Source: an archaeon (lineage in GTDB: Archaea > Thermoproteota > Nitrososphaeria > Nitrososphaerales > UBA183). Taken from it: DNA of 64,000 nucleotides. The DNA is taken from positions 128,689-192,688 of the forward strand of contig JAJYKR010000002.1 in NCBI GenBank assembly GCA_021788415.1, read 5' to 3'. Shown piece by piece: positions 34,930-43,471 of the stretch (the stretch's first letter is position 1; each line of letters starts with the position of its first letter). The notes below the pieces were generated by a model, which saw nothing but the letters and a program-made list of their open reading frames with translations, was not told where the DNA came from and searched no databases. The position numbers and the translations under genes are program-made.

Positions 34930-35430
34930 GTGACTTCAGCGAAGGGGCTCGAAGCGAAGGCTTCGGCGGAGCTCAAGGAGATTGCCCTCCTCTCTGGCAT
35001 ACGCAAGGTCGTCATCGACAGGTCAGCCTACGACGGGATAATCGAAGTGGACGTGGAGAACCCCAAGGCGCTCATGTCGTTCCTCACCGACTTCGTCCGC
35101 ACGGAGCCGTTCAGGGTCAGGTACATACTGAGGGTGATCCCGATAGACAGGGTGGTGGACACGAAGGAAGAAGAGATAGTGAAGGCGGTGAAGGAGCTTG
35201 CTTCTACCATCGGTCCCGGAGAGACGTTCAGGATAACCATCGAAGCGAGGGACTCCCCCTACTCCGACAAGGAGCTCATAGACGCGCTCGCAGACGCCGT
35301 GGACAGGAAGGTGAGCCTCGACTCCCCCGACAAGATCGTCCTGTTGGAGATATTCGGGGAGTACTCAGGGGTCTCGGTCATCTCCCCCACTGACATCGTG
35401 AGCATCCAGAAACTGAAGCGGGCGGTCTAG
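34930..35430 (+). CDS. THUMP-domain protein, tRNA-binding
   Basis: A 166-residue protein of THUMP type. It begins VTSAKGLEAKASAELKEI and has YILRVIPIDRVV and FRITIEARDSPYSDKELIDALAD, the fold's central strands. Its last part, IVLLEIFGEYSGVSVIS, is the usual end. Stand-alone THUMP proteins (Tan1-like) help acetylate tRNA or guide other tRNA enzymes. GTG 34930 is the start, 2 bases after the TsaC stop. The Elp3 and Trm1 genes in this window show a rich tRNA-modification set. Confidence 0.8.
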   Translation: MTSAKGLEAKASAELKEIALLSGIRKVVIDRSAYDGIIEVDVENPKALMSFLTDFVRTEPFRVRYILRVIPIDRVVDTKEEEIVKAVKELASTIGPGETFRITIEARDSPYSDKELIDALADAVDRKVSLDSPDKIVLLEIFGEYSGVSVISPTDIVSIQKLKRAV

Positions 35431-35431
35431 G

Positions 35432-36346
35432 ACGGCGGCGGCGTTCGCCCCGTCCGCCATCACGAACTTCTTCGAGATCGGCTTCGACGATTCCCCGGGC
35501 CCCATAGGCGCCACAGGAGGCGGGTACATCCTCTCAGGGGGGACCACCTCTAGGGCGAGGATCGTCCCAGGGCGGGGGGTGTGCACGACCGTGAACGGGG
35601 ACAGCGCCTTCGACGCCAGGACCACGAGGAGGGCTGTCTCCCTGATGCTTTCCGCCCTCGGGCGTCAGGAACTTGGGATTAGGATCGACCAGCGGGTGGG
35701 CACCCCCATCGGGGCCGGGTTCGGCGCCAGCGGGGCCGCGGCCACGTCGGCGGTATACGCAGCGGCAGCCTCACTGGGGGTCAGGAGGCCAAAGAAGGAG
35801 CTCGCCAGGTTCGCGCACCAGGCCGAAATCATGGAGCAGACCGGGCTCGGGACCGTGTCCGTCATCTTCGACTCTGTCGGAGCCGGGGCCATCACCTCCC
35901 CCGGGGAGCCGGGGGTTGCGAAGTTCGTCACCGTGCGAGTCCCGCGGGGGACGAGAATAGTCACAGCAAGCTTCGCCCCCTACGACAAGAAGGACGCCCT
36001 CGATTCGTCCAAGATGCGCGAGAAGATCAACGCCCTCGGGCGGGCCGCGCTCAAGGGGTTCCTCTCCGACCCCACTCTCGACGTGCTCGCGTCGGAGGGC
36101 GAGAAATTTTCAGCCCAGCTCGGGTTAGAATCCCCCGAGGTGAAGAGGGCGATACGCGTGTCGAGGGCGGCCGGGGCGGCGCACGCGAGTCAGAACATGA
36201 TTGGCTACTCGGTCCACGGCGTGGTCGACGAGGACAGGGCGTCCAGGGTGGCCCGGGCTCTGAAGGCGATGGGGCAGGGGGTCAGGGTCGACACCTTCGA
36301 GATCGGAAAGGTGAGGGCGGGGGTCCTGGGGCCTAGCCGCAGGTGA
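35432..36346 (+). CDS. Pantoate kinase (GHMP family)
   Basis: Archaeal pantoate kinase makes 4-phosphopantoate on the route to CoA. The protein shows AFAPSAITNFFEIGF at the N-terminus, the ATP loop GTPIGAGFGASGAAATS near residue 87 and a late HASQNMIGYSVHG, as in the PoK family. The family start aligns with ACG 35432 (next residues AAAF). From the in-frame stop at 35414 to the GTG at 35579 there is no ATG, GTG or TTG, so either ACG is used or the true start was altered. GTG 35579 would remove about 49 conserved residues. It follows the THUMP gene by 1 base. Confidence 0.82.
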   Translation, partial: TAAAFAPSAITNFFEIGFDDSPGPIGATGGGYILSGGTTSRARIVPGRGVCTTVNGDSAFDARTTRRAVSLMLSALGRQELGIRIDQRVGTPIGAGFGASGAAATSAVYAAAASLGVRRPKKELARFAHQAEIMEQTGLGTVSVIFDSVGAGAITSPGEPGVAKFVTVRVPRGTRIVTASFAPYDKKDALDSSKMREKINALGRAALKGFLSDPTLDVLASEGEKFSAQLGLESPEVKRAIRVSRAAGAAHASQNMIGYSVHGVVDEDRASRVARALKAMGQGVRVDTFEIGKVRAGVLGPSRR

Positions 36347-37376
36347 CCAGGTCCTTCGTGTACTTCGTGAGCACCACCGGCTTCCTGTCCAACCAGATTG
36401 TATCCTCTATCCTGATGCCGTACTTGCCCACGAAGTAGACCCCAGGCTCGTCGGTTATCACGTCGTCGCGCGCCAGCTTCACCTTGTTCCCATGGAATAT
36501 GCCAGGCATCTCATGGATGTCGATGCCGACCCCGTGGCCAACGCTGTGGTTGAGGAACTTGTCCAACCTGTTCTTCTTGAGCACAGCCACGGCCGCGTCG
36601 TGCACCTTCCCGCAGGGGACCCCGTCCCTGGCGGCGTCTAGGGCTGCCTGCTGGGCGTCCTTCACGGCTGCATAGTGTTTCTTCATCTCCGAGCTGACGG
36701 TCCCGACCGCGAAGGTCCTCGTCTCGTCCGAGTTGTACCCTTCGTACCTGAAGAAGAGGTCGGCGACCACGAAGTCGCCGTCCTTGACCTTCCGGCCCGA
36801 GAGCTCAGAATGCCCGTAGGCCCCGTGAGGACCTGAGGCTATGATCACGGGTCCCATCGAGGAGTCAGAGTTCGAGGGGGTCATCTCCTCCTCCAACGCG
36901 ACCCTCATCACTTCGGCCGCCAACTCCCATTCGGTCTTGCCTGGCCTGAGCGCCTTCTCGAGCGCCTCGTAGGTCTTGTCGGTCCCGGCGCACGCCTTCC
37001 TGATCCTCTCCACCTCCTGGGCGTCCTTGGCCCGCCGGGCGTTGACGAACATCTCGGGGATGGCTACGAACTTCCTCTTCCCCGCCGGCGCGACCTGGTC
37101 GGCGACGACGCTCCCCTTTTCCAGCTGTCTCTCGATCTCCGTCTCCACTTCCCTCCACTTCTTCACCACCACGATCTCAGCTTCCTTGCACACCTCCTCC
37201 GCCCTGTCCGCCTCGAGCGGGGTCGTGACCACCACCGTCTTGTCGGCGTGCACCACGGCCGCGCCTCCTCCGAAGAAGTCGGTAAGATAGAAGAGGTTCG
37301 GCGCGGTGAACACGGCGACTTGCTTCCCTTTCGCCATCGACAGCAGGCGCTTGCGTCTTGCGGAGAAGATGGACAT
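36333..37376 (-). CDS. M24 family aminopeptidase, Xaa-Pro dipeptidase-like
   Basis: A 347-residue pita-bread peptidase with an N-terminal creatinase-like domain (about 1-115). Metal ligands are visible: Asp in VVADLFFRYEG and Asp in YNSDETRTF, His in NHSVGHGVGIDIHE, Glu in DEPGVY and Glu in IRIEDT. It removes N-terminal residues before proline or splits Xaa-Pro dipeptides. ATG 37376 lies about 26 bases after a TATA-like AGTAATAAC (complement of 37396-37404). It overlaps the convergent pantoate kinase gene by 14 bases. Confidence 0.9.
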   Translation of the reverse strand: MSIFSARRKRLLSMAKGKQVAVFTAPNLFYLTDFFGGGAAVVHADKTVVVTTPLEADRAEEVCKEAEIVVVKKWREVETEIERQLEKGSVVADQVAPAGKRKFVAIPEMFVNARRAKDAQEVERIRKACAGTDKTYEALEKALRPGKTEWELAAEVMRVALEEEMTPSNSDSSMGPVIIASGPHGAYGHSELSGRKVKDGDFVVADLFFRYEGYNSDETRTFAVGTVSSEMKKHYAAVKDAQQAALDAARDGVPCGKVHDAAVAVLKKNRLDKFLNHSVGHGVGIDIHEMPGIFHGNKVKLARDDVITDEPGVYFVGKYGIRIEDTIWLDRKPVVLTKYTKDLVTCG

Positions 37377-37700
37377 CTCTCCACATCCGCTGAAGCTGTG
37401 TTATTACTGTCTTGTGTCAGGAGCGCGGGGCTTGGCTCCCTGCGAGCCTCCCTGACGGGTCCAGCGCCCCCGCCAGGAAAAGTCTGAAATGGGGGACCTG
37501 CCGCCCGCAGAGTCGTAGTCTCGTCCATGGGCACCAGAGGAGCCTGAAACGGGCTATTTGCAACCCCTCTTCGGATTGTGGGCTTTTGCACCGAAAAACA
37601 GCCCTGCACCTGTGATTGGCGTCGGATTTTCGGCAACAATTCTGACTCCGATTCGCTTATATCCCTTGTCAGACGTGTCCATTACGGGGCCAATCTTCCT
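37377..37700. other. Divergent promoter region between the M24 peptidase and SMC genes
   Basis: It holds the promoter of the peptidase gene and, near 37656-37664, CTTATATCC as the likely TATA box of the SMC operon. Nothing else is recognised; the middle is GC-rich without a protein-like frame. Confidence 0.5.
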
Positions 37701-40700
37701 GTGACGTACATCCGAAGGCTGGAGATGCGCGGGTTCAAGTCGTCCGGCCCCCGGACAGTCGTAGTCAACTTCGAGCGAGGATTCACCGTCATCACCGGGC
37801 CAAACGGGAGCGGCAAGTCGAACCTTGCCGACGCCATCGCCTTCGCGATCGGGGAAAATTCTCCGAAGTCCCTCAGGGCCGCCAACGGAAGGCTCTCGGG
37901 GCTCATCTTCGACCCCAGGTCGGAGGAGGGTGGTTCGGCCGCGAAGCCCAACGCCTGCCGAGTGACGCTTCAGTTCGACAACTCAGACCGTGCCATCCCC
38001 GTCGACTCCGACCTGGTCACCCTGACCCGCGAGCTCAGGGAGGACGGAGACAACAGCTACTACATCAACGGAAGGAAGAGCACCAGGGGCGCGCTTTCAG
38101 ACATCATCGACATCGCCGGGCTGTCCCCGGGCGGGTTCAACATCGTCGCCCAGGGCGCCGCCACTAAGATGGCAGACCTGACTCCCGAGGAAAAGAGGAA
38201 GGTGATCGAGAGCGTCGTCGGGATCTCGAAGTTCGACGAGCGCAAGGCGGAGGCGCAGCGCCAGCTGAGCCAGGCCGACCAGAGGCTGGAAGTGGCCATG
38301 GCCCGCATCGGGGAGATGAAGAGCACCCTCGAGTCTCTCGACTCCCAGAGGACGGAGATGTTGAGGTTCAACCAGCTCGAAACGCAGATCAACTGGCTCA
38401 ACGCGGTCATAACTTCGAAGAGGATCGGGGACCTGAAGTCGAAGCTCGCCACCCTCCGCTCCCAGGAGCAGGAGCTCAACGGGAAGCTTAGCGACATGGG
38501 AGCCAGGCTGGTGGAGCTCGAAAACCGCATCGGCCAGGTCGAGAACGAAAAGACCAGGTTCATCGTCGACGTGATTCAGGGCGGAGGGGCGAGCCACGTG
38601 GAGCTTCAGTTCCAGCTGGCCGAGCTCAGGAACGAACTCGAGTCGGCAGAGTCAGACTTCAAGACGGCGGAGGCGAACGTGGCGGAGCTCGAAGGGGAGA
38701 CGGTCCCCCAGCTGAAGCAGGTGGTGTCGGGGAAGCAGAGGGAGGCGAACTCGGCGAGCACGGCGGTAAGGCAGCTCACCGCCGAGATAGAGAAGCTCGA
38801 CGCCAAGCACGCGGAGCTCGCCCAGAGGCTCAAGGAGTTCTTCAGGGCAGGGGAGGAGCTCAGGGCGACGATAGAGAAGAAGGGGAAGCAGACGGCGAGG
38901 GTGCAGATCAGGCTCGCAGACCTGGGCCAGAAGATGACCCAGGTGGACCTGGCGATCAATGCGGCGAACGCCAGCCTTGGGGTGGAGAGGAAGCGCCTCG
39001 AAGAGCTCAAGCTGAGGGTGGACGGGTACTCGGAGGTGCTTGGGAAGCTGGAGGCCAACACCAAGCAGCTGTTCGAACTGCACGACACTTCGACCAAGGA
39101 GCTGAGCAGCCTCGACGAGAACCTCGCAGGGGCCGAGAAGACGAGGGAGAAGCTGGTAGCCTCGATTCAGAGCGCGTCCAAGATACTGGAGAAGGCGTCG
39201 GCTGAAGTCTCGAGGGAGGAGGCGTTCAGGCACATGTCGGAGAGCCTCGCGGGTGAGCGGAGCGGTCAGCTCAAACTTCAGGAGTTCTGCGACCAGGGGG
39301 GCGTCCCCGGCTACGTCGGACGCCTGGGCCAGGTTGTGAAGTACCCCCAGCAGTACTCGAAGGCTGTGACCGCGACCATGGGGAGGTGGATGGGCGCGTT
39401 CATTGTCCAGGACCTGAAGTCCATGACGCAGCTCATAAAGGCCGCGAAGTCCCTGAAGGCCAAGAGCTTCTCTGTCATCCCGCTGAGCGAGGTCGAGGAC
39501 GTGAAGGCTCTGGACGTCGAGAAGTCTGCCGGGGTCATGGGGCCGCTGTCGGATGTGATAAGGTGCGAGTCGGAGTTCCAGGGGCTGGTCAACTTCCTCG
39601 CCGGGGACTCGATCCTCGTGGAGACCGAAGCCGTGGGGTACATCCTCGCCTCGGAAGGCGTGAGGGCGGTGACCATAGCCGGCGAGACCTTCGAGCAGGG
39701 GGGACGGGCGTTCAGCTACGGCTACCAGGAGCTCATGGTGAACCTGATGGAGGGCCTCGAGAACATCGAGGGCATCAGCGAAGTGGAGGACGCCGTGGGA
39801 GCGCTCAAGGGGGCCATAGACAGACGGAGGTCAGAGCTCGAGTCCGTCGAGACAGACTCGAGGTCGATGATGAAGGAACGGGTAAAGAAGATCGTCGCTA
39901 CGACCAGCCTGAAGGCCGAGGCCACTACGATAACGAGGATGGCGAACAGGTACAAGAGCATCTTCAAGTCGATGAACGTCGAGTACCAGAAGCAGGTCAG
40001 CACCGTCACACGGCTCGAAGAGAAGCTGAAGGCCAGCCTGGAGAGGAAGGACTCGATCTCCAAGGGGATGGCGTCGCTGCAGCAGGTCGTGTCCGACGCC
40101 CAGGGGCTGGGCCTCGACTCGATGCTCGCCGAGGTCGACGGGACGAAGCAGTCGGTCTCCAACGAGATAGACACGATAAGGAACAGGATCCAGGACCTGC
40201 ACCTCACGCTGAGCCGGGAGAAGGCAAACCTGGAGAACGTCCTGCTGAGGGCGCTTGAGGACAACCAGCTCGACCTGGCCAACGCCACCGAGGACCTCCA
40301 GTCGAACAAGCAGTTCGTTAGGGAAGCCCCCCGCAGGATCAGGGAGCTGACCGAGCAGAAGAACTCCCTCGAGGCGCAGATTGCGAAGCTGATGGACTCG
40401 TCCAAGCGGAGCCAGCCGGTCCTCGACGAGTTCGACTCCAAGGCCAAGCGGCTGAAGGAAGAGAGGGACGCGGTGTCCCGCTCCATGGCGGCCCACCAGA
40501 AGGACCTCTTCACGCTCGCGGGCCAGGCGGAGGGCGCCCAGGAGAGGATAGAGGAGGCCCTGGGGAGCCTTCGGATGCTCGGCTACTCAGAGGAGCAGGA
40601 GTATTTCGACACCAGCGAGTCGCTCCTCGCGGAGCTCCAGCAGGAGTACCAGACGTCGCTGGGCTCTGTGAACAGGGGGGCGGACAGGCAGTACACCGAC

Positions 40701-41261
40701 ATGTACGTGAGCTACAAGAGCCTCTCCGTCCGGCACAACGAGCTGGAGAACGAACGCAACTCGATCATCACCTTCATCGAGAGCGTGGACTCCGAGAAGA
40801 GGAAGGTCTTCGTGGCCGCCTTCGACAGGGTCGGGATCGAGTTCAGCGCCATCTTCGAGAAGCTCACAGGGGGGAGGGCGCTGTTGGAGCTCGAGGACCC
40901 GGACGACCTCTTCACAGGCGGGGTGATACTGAGGGCCGACTTCGGCAACGGGCTCCGCGAGTCGTCCCAGCACAGCGGGGGTCAGCGGGCGGTCACCGGG
41001 GTCTCCATGATACTCGCCATGCAGGCAGTGCAGAGCCACCCCTTCTACCTCTTCGACGAGATCGACGCCCCGCTCGACGCCGTCAACTCCGACAGCCTTG
41101 CGAAGTTCCTGAAGGAGAAGTCTTCGGAGGCCCAGATCATCGCGATAACCCTCCGCGACGTCTTCGTGTCGGAAAGCGACATCACCTACGGCGTCTACTC
41201 GGCGGGAGGGATGTCCAGGGTGGTCCACTACAAGCCAGCGGAGGTGCCCAACCGCGCCTAG
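37701..41261 (+). CDS. smc: Chromosome segregation ATPase SMC
   Basis: A 1186-residue SMC protein, near the usual length. Walker A is ITGPNGSGKSN (residues 31-41), coiled coil runs to about 520, a hinge domain follows (about 520-680, with GGVPGYVGRLGQVV), then the return coil, the signature SQHSGGQRAVTG near 1090 (His replaces the usual Leu of LSGGQ) and Walker B FYLFDEIDAPLD near 1114. It organises chromosomes with ScpA and ScpB, encoded next. GTG 37701 gives the family start (TYIRRLEMRGFKS); the frame up to 37578 lacks homology. This is the first gene of a long + strand run. Confidence 0.96.
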   Translation: MTYIRRLEMRGFKSSGPRTVVVNFERGFTVITGPNGSGKSNLADAIAFAIGENSPKSLRAANGRLSGLIFDPRSEEGGSAAKPNACRVTLQFDNSDRAIPVDSDLVTLTRELREDGDNSYYINGRKSTRGALSDIIDIAGLSPGGFNIVAQGAATKMADLTPEEKRKVIESVVGISKFDERKAEAQRQLSQADQRLEVAMARIGEMKSTLESLDSQRTEMLRFNQLETQINWLNAVITSKRIGDLKSKLATLRSQEQELNGKLSDMGARLVELENRIGQVENEKTRFIVDVIQGGGASHVELQFQLAELRNELESAESDFKTAEANVAELEGETVPQLKQVVSGKQREANSASTAVRQLTAEIEKLDAKHAELAQRLKEFFRAGEELRATIEKKGKQTARVQIRLADLGQKMTQVDLAINAANASLGVERKRLEELKLRVDGYSEVLGKLEANTKQLFELHDTSTKELSSLDENLAGAEKTREKLVASIQSASKILEKASAEVSREEAFRHMSESLAGERSGQLKLQEFCDQGGVPGYVGRLGQVVKYPQQYSKAVTATMGRWMGAFIVQDLKSMTQLIKAAKSLKAKSFSVIPLSEVEDVKALDVEKSAGVMGPLSDVIRCESEFQGLVNFLAGDSILVETEAVGYILASEGVRAVTIAGETFEQGGRAFSYGYQELMVNLMEGLENIEGISEVEDAVGALKGAIDRRRSELESVETDSRSMMKERVKKIVATTSLKAEATTITRMANRYKSIFKSMNVEYQKQVSTVTRLEEKLKASLERKDSISKGMASLQQVVSDAQGLGLDSMLAEVDGTKQSVSNEIDTIRNRIQDLHLTLSREKANLENVLLRALEDNQLDLANATEDLQSNKQFVREAPRRIRELTEQKNSLEAQIAKLMDSSKRSQPVLDEFDSKAKRLKEERDAVSRSMAAHQKDLFTLAGQAEGAQERIEEALGSLRMLGYSEEQEYFDTSESLLAELQQEYQTSLGSVNRGADRQYTDMYVSYKSLSVRHNELENERNSIITFIESVDSEKRKVFVAAFDRVGIEFSAIFEKLTGGRALLELEDPDDLFTGGVILRADFGNGLRESSQHSGGQRAVTGVSMILAMQAVQSHPFYLFDEIDAPLDAVNSDSLAKFLKEKSSEAQIIAITLRDVFVSESDITYGVYSAGGMSRVVHYKPAEVPNRA

Positions 41262-41292
41262 CAGCACCCTCCTCTCGCGGCCCCCGCTCAAC

Positions 41293-41916
41293 GTGCTGAT
41301 CGACCCTTCCCTCGCGAAGCGCAGGAGCCCCTGGGAGATCAACCTCTCCGAGCTACTGGACATGTTCCTGAAGGCCATATCGCAGTCGGAGTTCATCGAC
41401 ATGAGGGCAGCCGGGACTGCCGCCCTTTCTTCCGCCACCATCTACAGGCTGAAGGTCGAGACCCTCTTCCTGTTCGAGAGGCTCAGGATGCAGCACAGGA
41501 TGATGAACACGTCGGAGCCCCCGCAGATAATCGTGATGCCCTTCCGATATGAGATCTACTCTACCAACATCGACGAGCTCTTCGACGAGCTGGGGAGGAT
41601 ACTGCAGGAGATCGTGGTCCAGGACGAGGCCGGCGACCAGAACCCGCTGTCCGTGGCGGACCTCCCGCCTCCGAACTTCGACAACTACGTGGTCTCGCTC
41701 CAGGTTATGCTCTCAGAGTTTCGGAAGATACTCGTCGAGAGGCTGAGGGCAACCGGAAAGACCCTCCTGTCCGAGCTTCTTCGGGGCCTGAAGCCCGTCG
41801 ACGCCGCCCGCGTCTTCCTCCTCCTCCTTTTCGCGGCCAACAGCGGCGAGGTCGTCATAAACCAGGAGGAGTCGGACCAAGACGCGCTGGTGGTGTCGGT
41901 GGGTCAGCTTGAGTGA
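41293..41916 (+). CDS. scpA: Kleisin ScpA
   Basis: A 207-residue ScpA-like kleisin. SPWEINLSELLDMFLKAI at the N-terminus would bind the SMC neck, TVYRLKVE-like helices and a middle linker rich in Pro follow, and the C-terminal winged helix (ARVFLLLLFAANSGEVVIN) would bind the other SMC head. The start is GTG 41293, 31 bases after the smc stop. The scpB gene overlaps its end by 8 bases. Confidence 0.85.
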   Translation: MLIDPSLAKRRSPWEINLSELLDMFLKAISQSEFIDMRAAGTAALSSATIYRLKVETLFLFERLRMQHRMMNTSEPPQIIVMPFRYEIYSTNIDELFDELGRILQEIVVQDEAGDQNPLSVADLPPPNFDNYVVSLQVMLSEFRKILVERLRATGKTLLSELLRGLKPVDAARVFLLLLFAANSGEVVINQEESDQDALVVSVGQLE

Positions 41917-42448
41917 GCCGCCGGCCGAGGCCCTCCCCAAGGAACTGGTCGCTAAGGTGGAGGCGGCGCTCTACGCGTCCGGGAGGCCCCTGACGGTGGA
42001 GGAGATCGCGAAGGCGGCGGGGACCGCTTCTGAGAGGAAGGCGATAGCCATGGCGAGGGAGATAGCAAAATCGGTGAACGGTGCCATGCAGGCGATAGAG
42101 GTGGTCGAGTATTCGGGCCCGAGGTTCGCCATGCAGCTGAGGGCGAAGTACACCCAGACGGCCCGCAAGTTCGCTACCCGTCCCCTTCTTTCGCGGGCGT
42201 CGCTGAGGACCTTGTCGTTCATCGCGTTCTTCCAGCCCATCACCTCCTCGGAGCTCGCCCTGAGGCGGGGCTCCACCGTGTACCAGCACCTGAAGGAGCT
42301 CGAAGAGGTCGGCTTCATCGCAAGCGAAAGGCAGGGGAGAGCAAGGGCCTACAGGACCACGGCCAGGTTCGCCGAGTACTTCGGGCTTAGCACGGAGCTG
42401 ACCGCCCTGAAGAGGCAGCTTGAGACCCGGACCCTGACCCTGAGGTAG
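41909..42448 (+). CDS. scpB: ScpB, SMC complex winged-helix subunit
   Basis: A 179-residue protein of the ScpB family with two winged helices: VAKVEAALYASGRPLTVEEI near the start and ASLRTLSFIAFFQPITSSEL in the second half, followed by GSTVYQHLKELEEVGFI. It binds ScpA as a dimer. TTG 41909 is the start, overlapping scpA. Confidence 0.92.
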   Translation: MSEPPAEALPKELVAKVEAALYASGRPLTVEEIAKAAGTASERKAIAMAREIAKSVNGAMQAIEVVEYSGPRFAMQLRAKYTQTARKFATRPLLSRASLRTLSFIAFFQPITSSELALRRGSTVYQHLKELEEVGFIASERQGRARAYRTTARFAEYFGLSTELTALKRQLETRTLTLR

Positions 42449-42496
42449 CGAAACCTTAACATCAGGCACGGGCGGGGCGGGCTCGAGGTTTCACAG

Positions 42497-42883
42497 TTGA
42501 CCCGACCGATCGAGAATCTGGCGAAGCGCAAGCCGACGGGGGGAAGGTCCCGGCCGTCGAGGGGAAGGAGGGCGTTCGAGAAGGACGGTTACGCCATCGA
42601 GCCCCTGGTGGGCCCCGCTTCGAGCAGGCCCGTCTACAGGAGAGGGGGGCGGAGGACTTCGGCGGTGATCACCGCAGACTACGCAAACGTCTCTGACTCT
42701 TCCGGGAAGGGGACGAAGGCCAAGATTCTCAGAGTGAAGAAGAGCCCCGCCAACAGGGACTACGAGAGGAGGGGGGTCATCACGAAGGGAGCGGTGCTCG
42801 AGACCGAGAAGGGCGAAGCGGTCGTCACTTCGAGGCCCGCGGCCGACGGAGTCGTCAACGCGGTGCTGACGGCGAAGAAATGA
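42497..42883 (+). CDS. rps8e: Ribosomal protein S8e
   Basis: A 128-residue archaeal/eukaryotic small-subunit protein. KRKPTGGRSRPSRGRRAFE at the N-terminus and NRDYERRGVITKGAVLETE plus VVTSRPAADGVVNAVL at the end are S8e signatures. The start is TTG 42497; CCTTAACAT (42452-42460) is a possible TATA element. The srp19 gene overlaps its stop (ATGA). Confidence 0.95.
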   Translation: MTRPIENLAKRKPTGGRSRPSRGRRAFEKDGYAIEPLVGPASSRPVYRRGGRRTSAVITADYANVSDSSGKGTKAKILRVKKSPANRDYERRGVITKGAVLETEKGEAVVTSRPAADGVVNAVLTAKK

Positions 42884-43218
42884 AGGACTACGGCAGATAC
42901 ATCTTCTGGTTGGACTACTTCGACTCCGAACTGAAGCGCAGCGAGGGTCGGAGGGTCCCGCTGAGCGCCGCCACAAGGGCCCCTGCCCTCGCCGAGCTCT
43001 CCGAAGCCTGCCGAAGGCTCAACCTCCAGCCCCAGCTTCAGCCGGCACGTCACCCGTCAAGACCGGGGAAGGAGTCAGGCTACGCCTCTGTCCCGAAGTC
43101 TCCGCCCAAGCACGCCCTCCTCCTGAAGATCGCCAAGGAGCTCTCGACCGTCCGGGGAATAAACCAGAGGCACCAGGCCCATGGCACGAAAAAACAGCGC
43201 GGTCCCGTGAAGGTTTAA
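42880..43218 (+). CDS. srp19: Signal recognition particle subunit SRP19
   Basis: A 112-residue SRP19. It has YIFWLDYFDSELKRSEGRRV at the N-terminus, the RNA-binding loop (RHPSRPGKESG) and the basic end. It binds helix 6 and 8 of the SRP RNA and prepares the site for SRP54. Overlap of 4 bases with rps8e shows translational coupling. No SRP RNA gene was recognised in the window. Confidence 0.92.
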   Translation: MKDYGRYIFWLDYFDSELKRSEGRRVPLSAATRAPALAELSEACRRLNLQPQLQPARHPSRPGKESGYASVPKSPPKHALLLKIAKELSTVRGINQRHQAHGTKKQRGPVKV

Positions 43219-43245
43219 AGCCAAGAGAAGGGCCGTAGGCACTTC

Positions 43246-43467
43246 TTGCTTCAAGTCGGCACAGTCTTTCACCAGGCCAAAAGCGGCCGACTAATCGCAC
43301 GCCTTACGAAGGAAGTGCGCCCCGGGGTTTTCGTCTTCGGCGACGGCAGGAAGAAGGTCGGCAGGGTTGTAGAACTCATCGGGCCCGTCAGGGCGCCCTA
43401 CGCCTCCATCGCCGTCGTCACCAGCAGGCTCGGCAAGCCGGGGGACCCGATATTCTTGGAGAGCTGA
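43246..43467 (+). CDS. gar1: H/ACA RNP protein Gar1
   Basis: A 73-residue beta-barrel protein. KKVGRVVELIGPVRAPYASI is the Gar1 core that docks on Cbf5 in the pseudouridine-guide complex. GTTTAAAG at 43212-43219 lies about 30 bases before the start TTG 43246, so it probably has its own leaderless promoter inside the cluster. Confidence 0.93.
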   Translation: MLQVGTVFHQAKSGRLIARLTKEVRPGVFVFGDGRKKVGRVVELIGPVRAPYASIAVVTSRLGKPGDPIFLES

Positions 43468-43471
43468 GACC

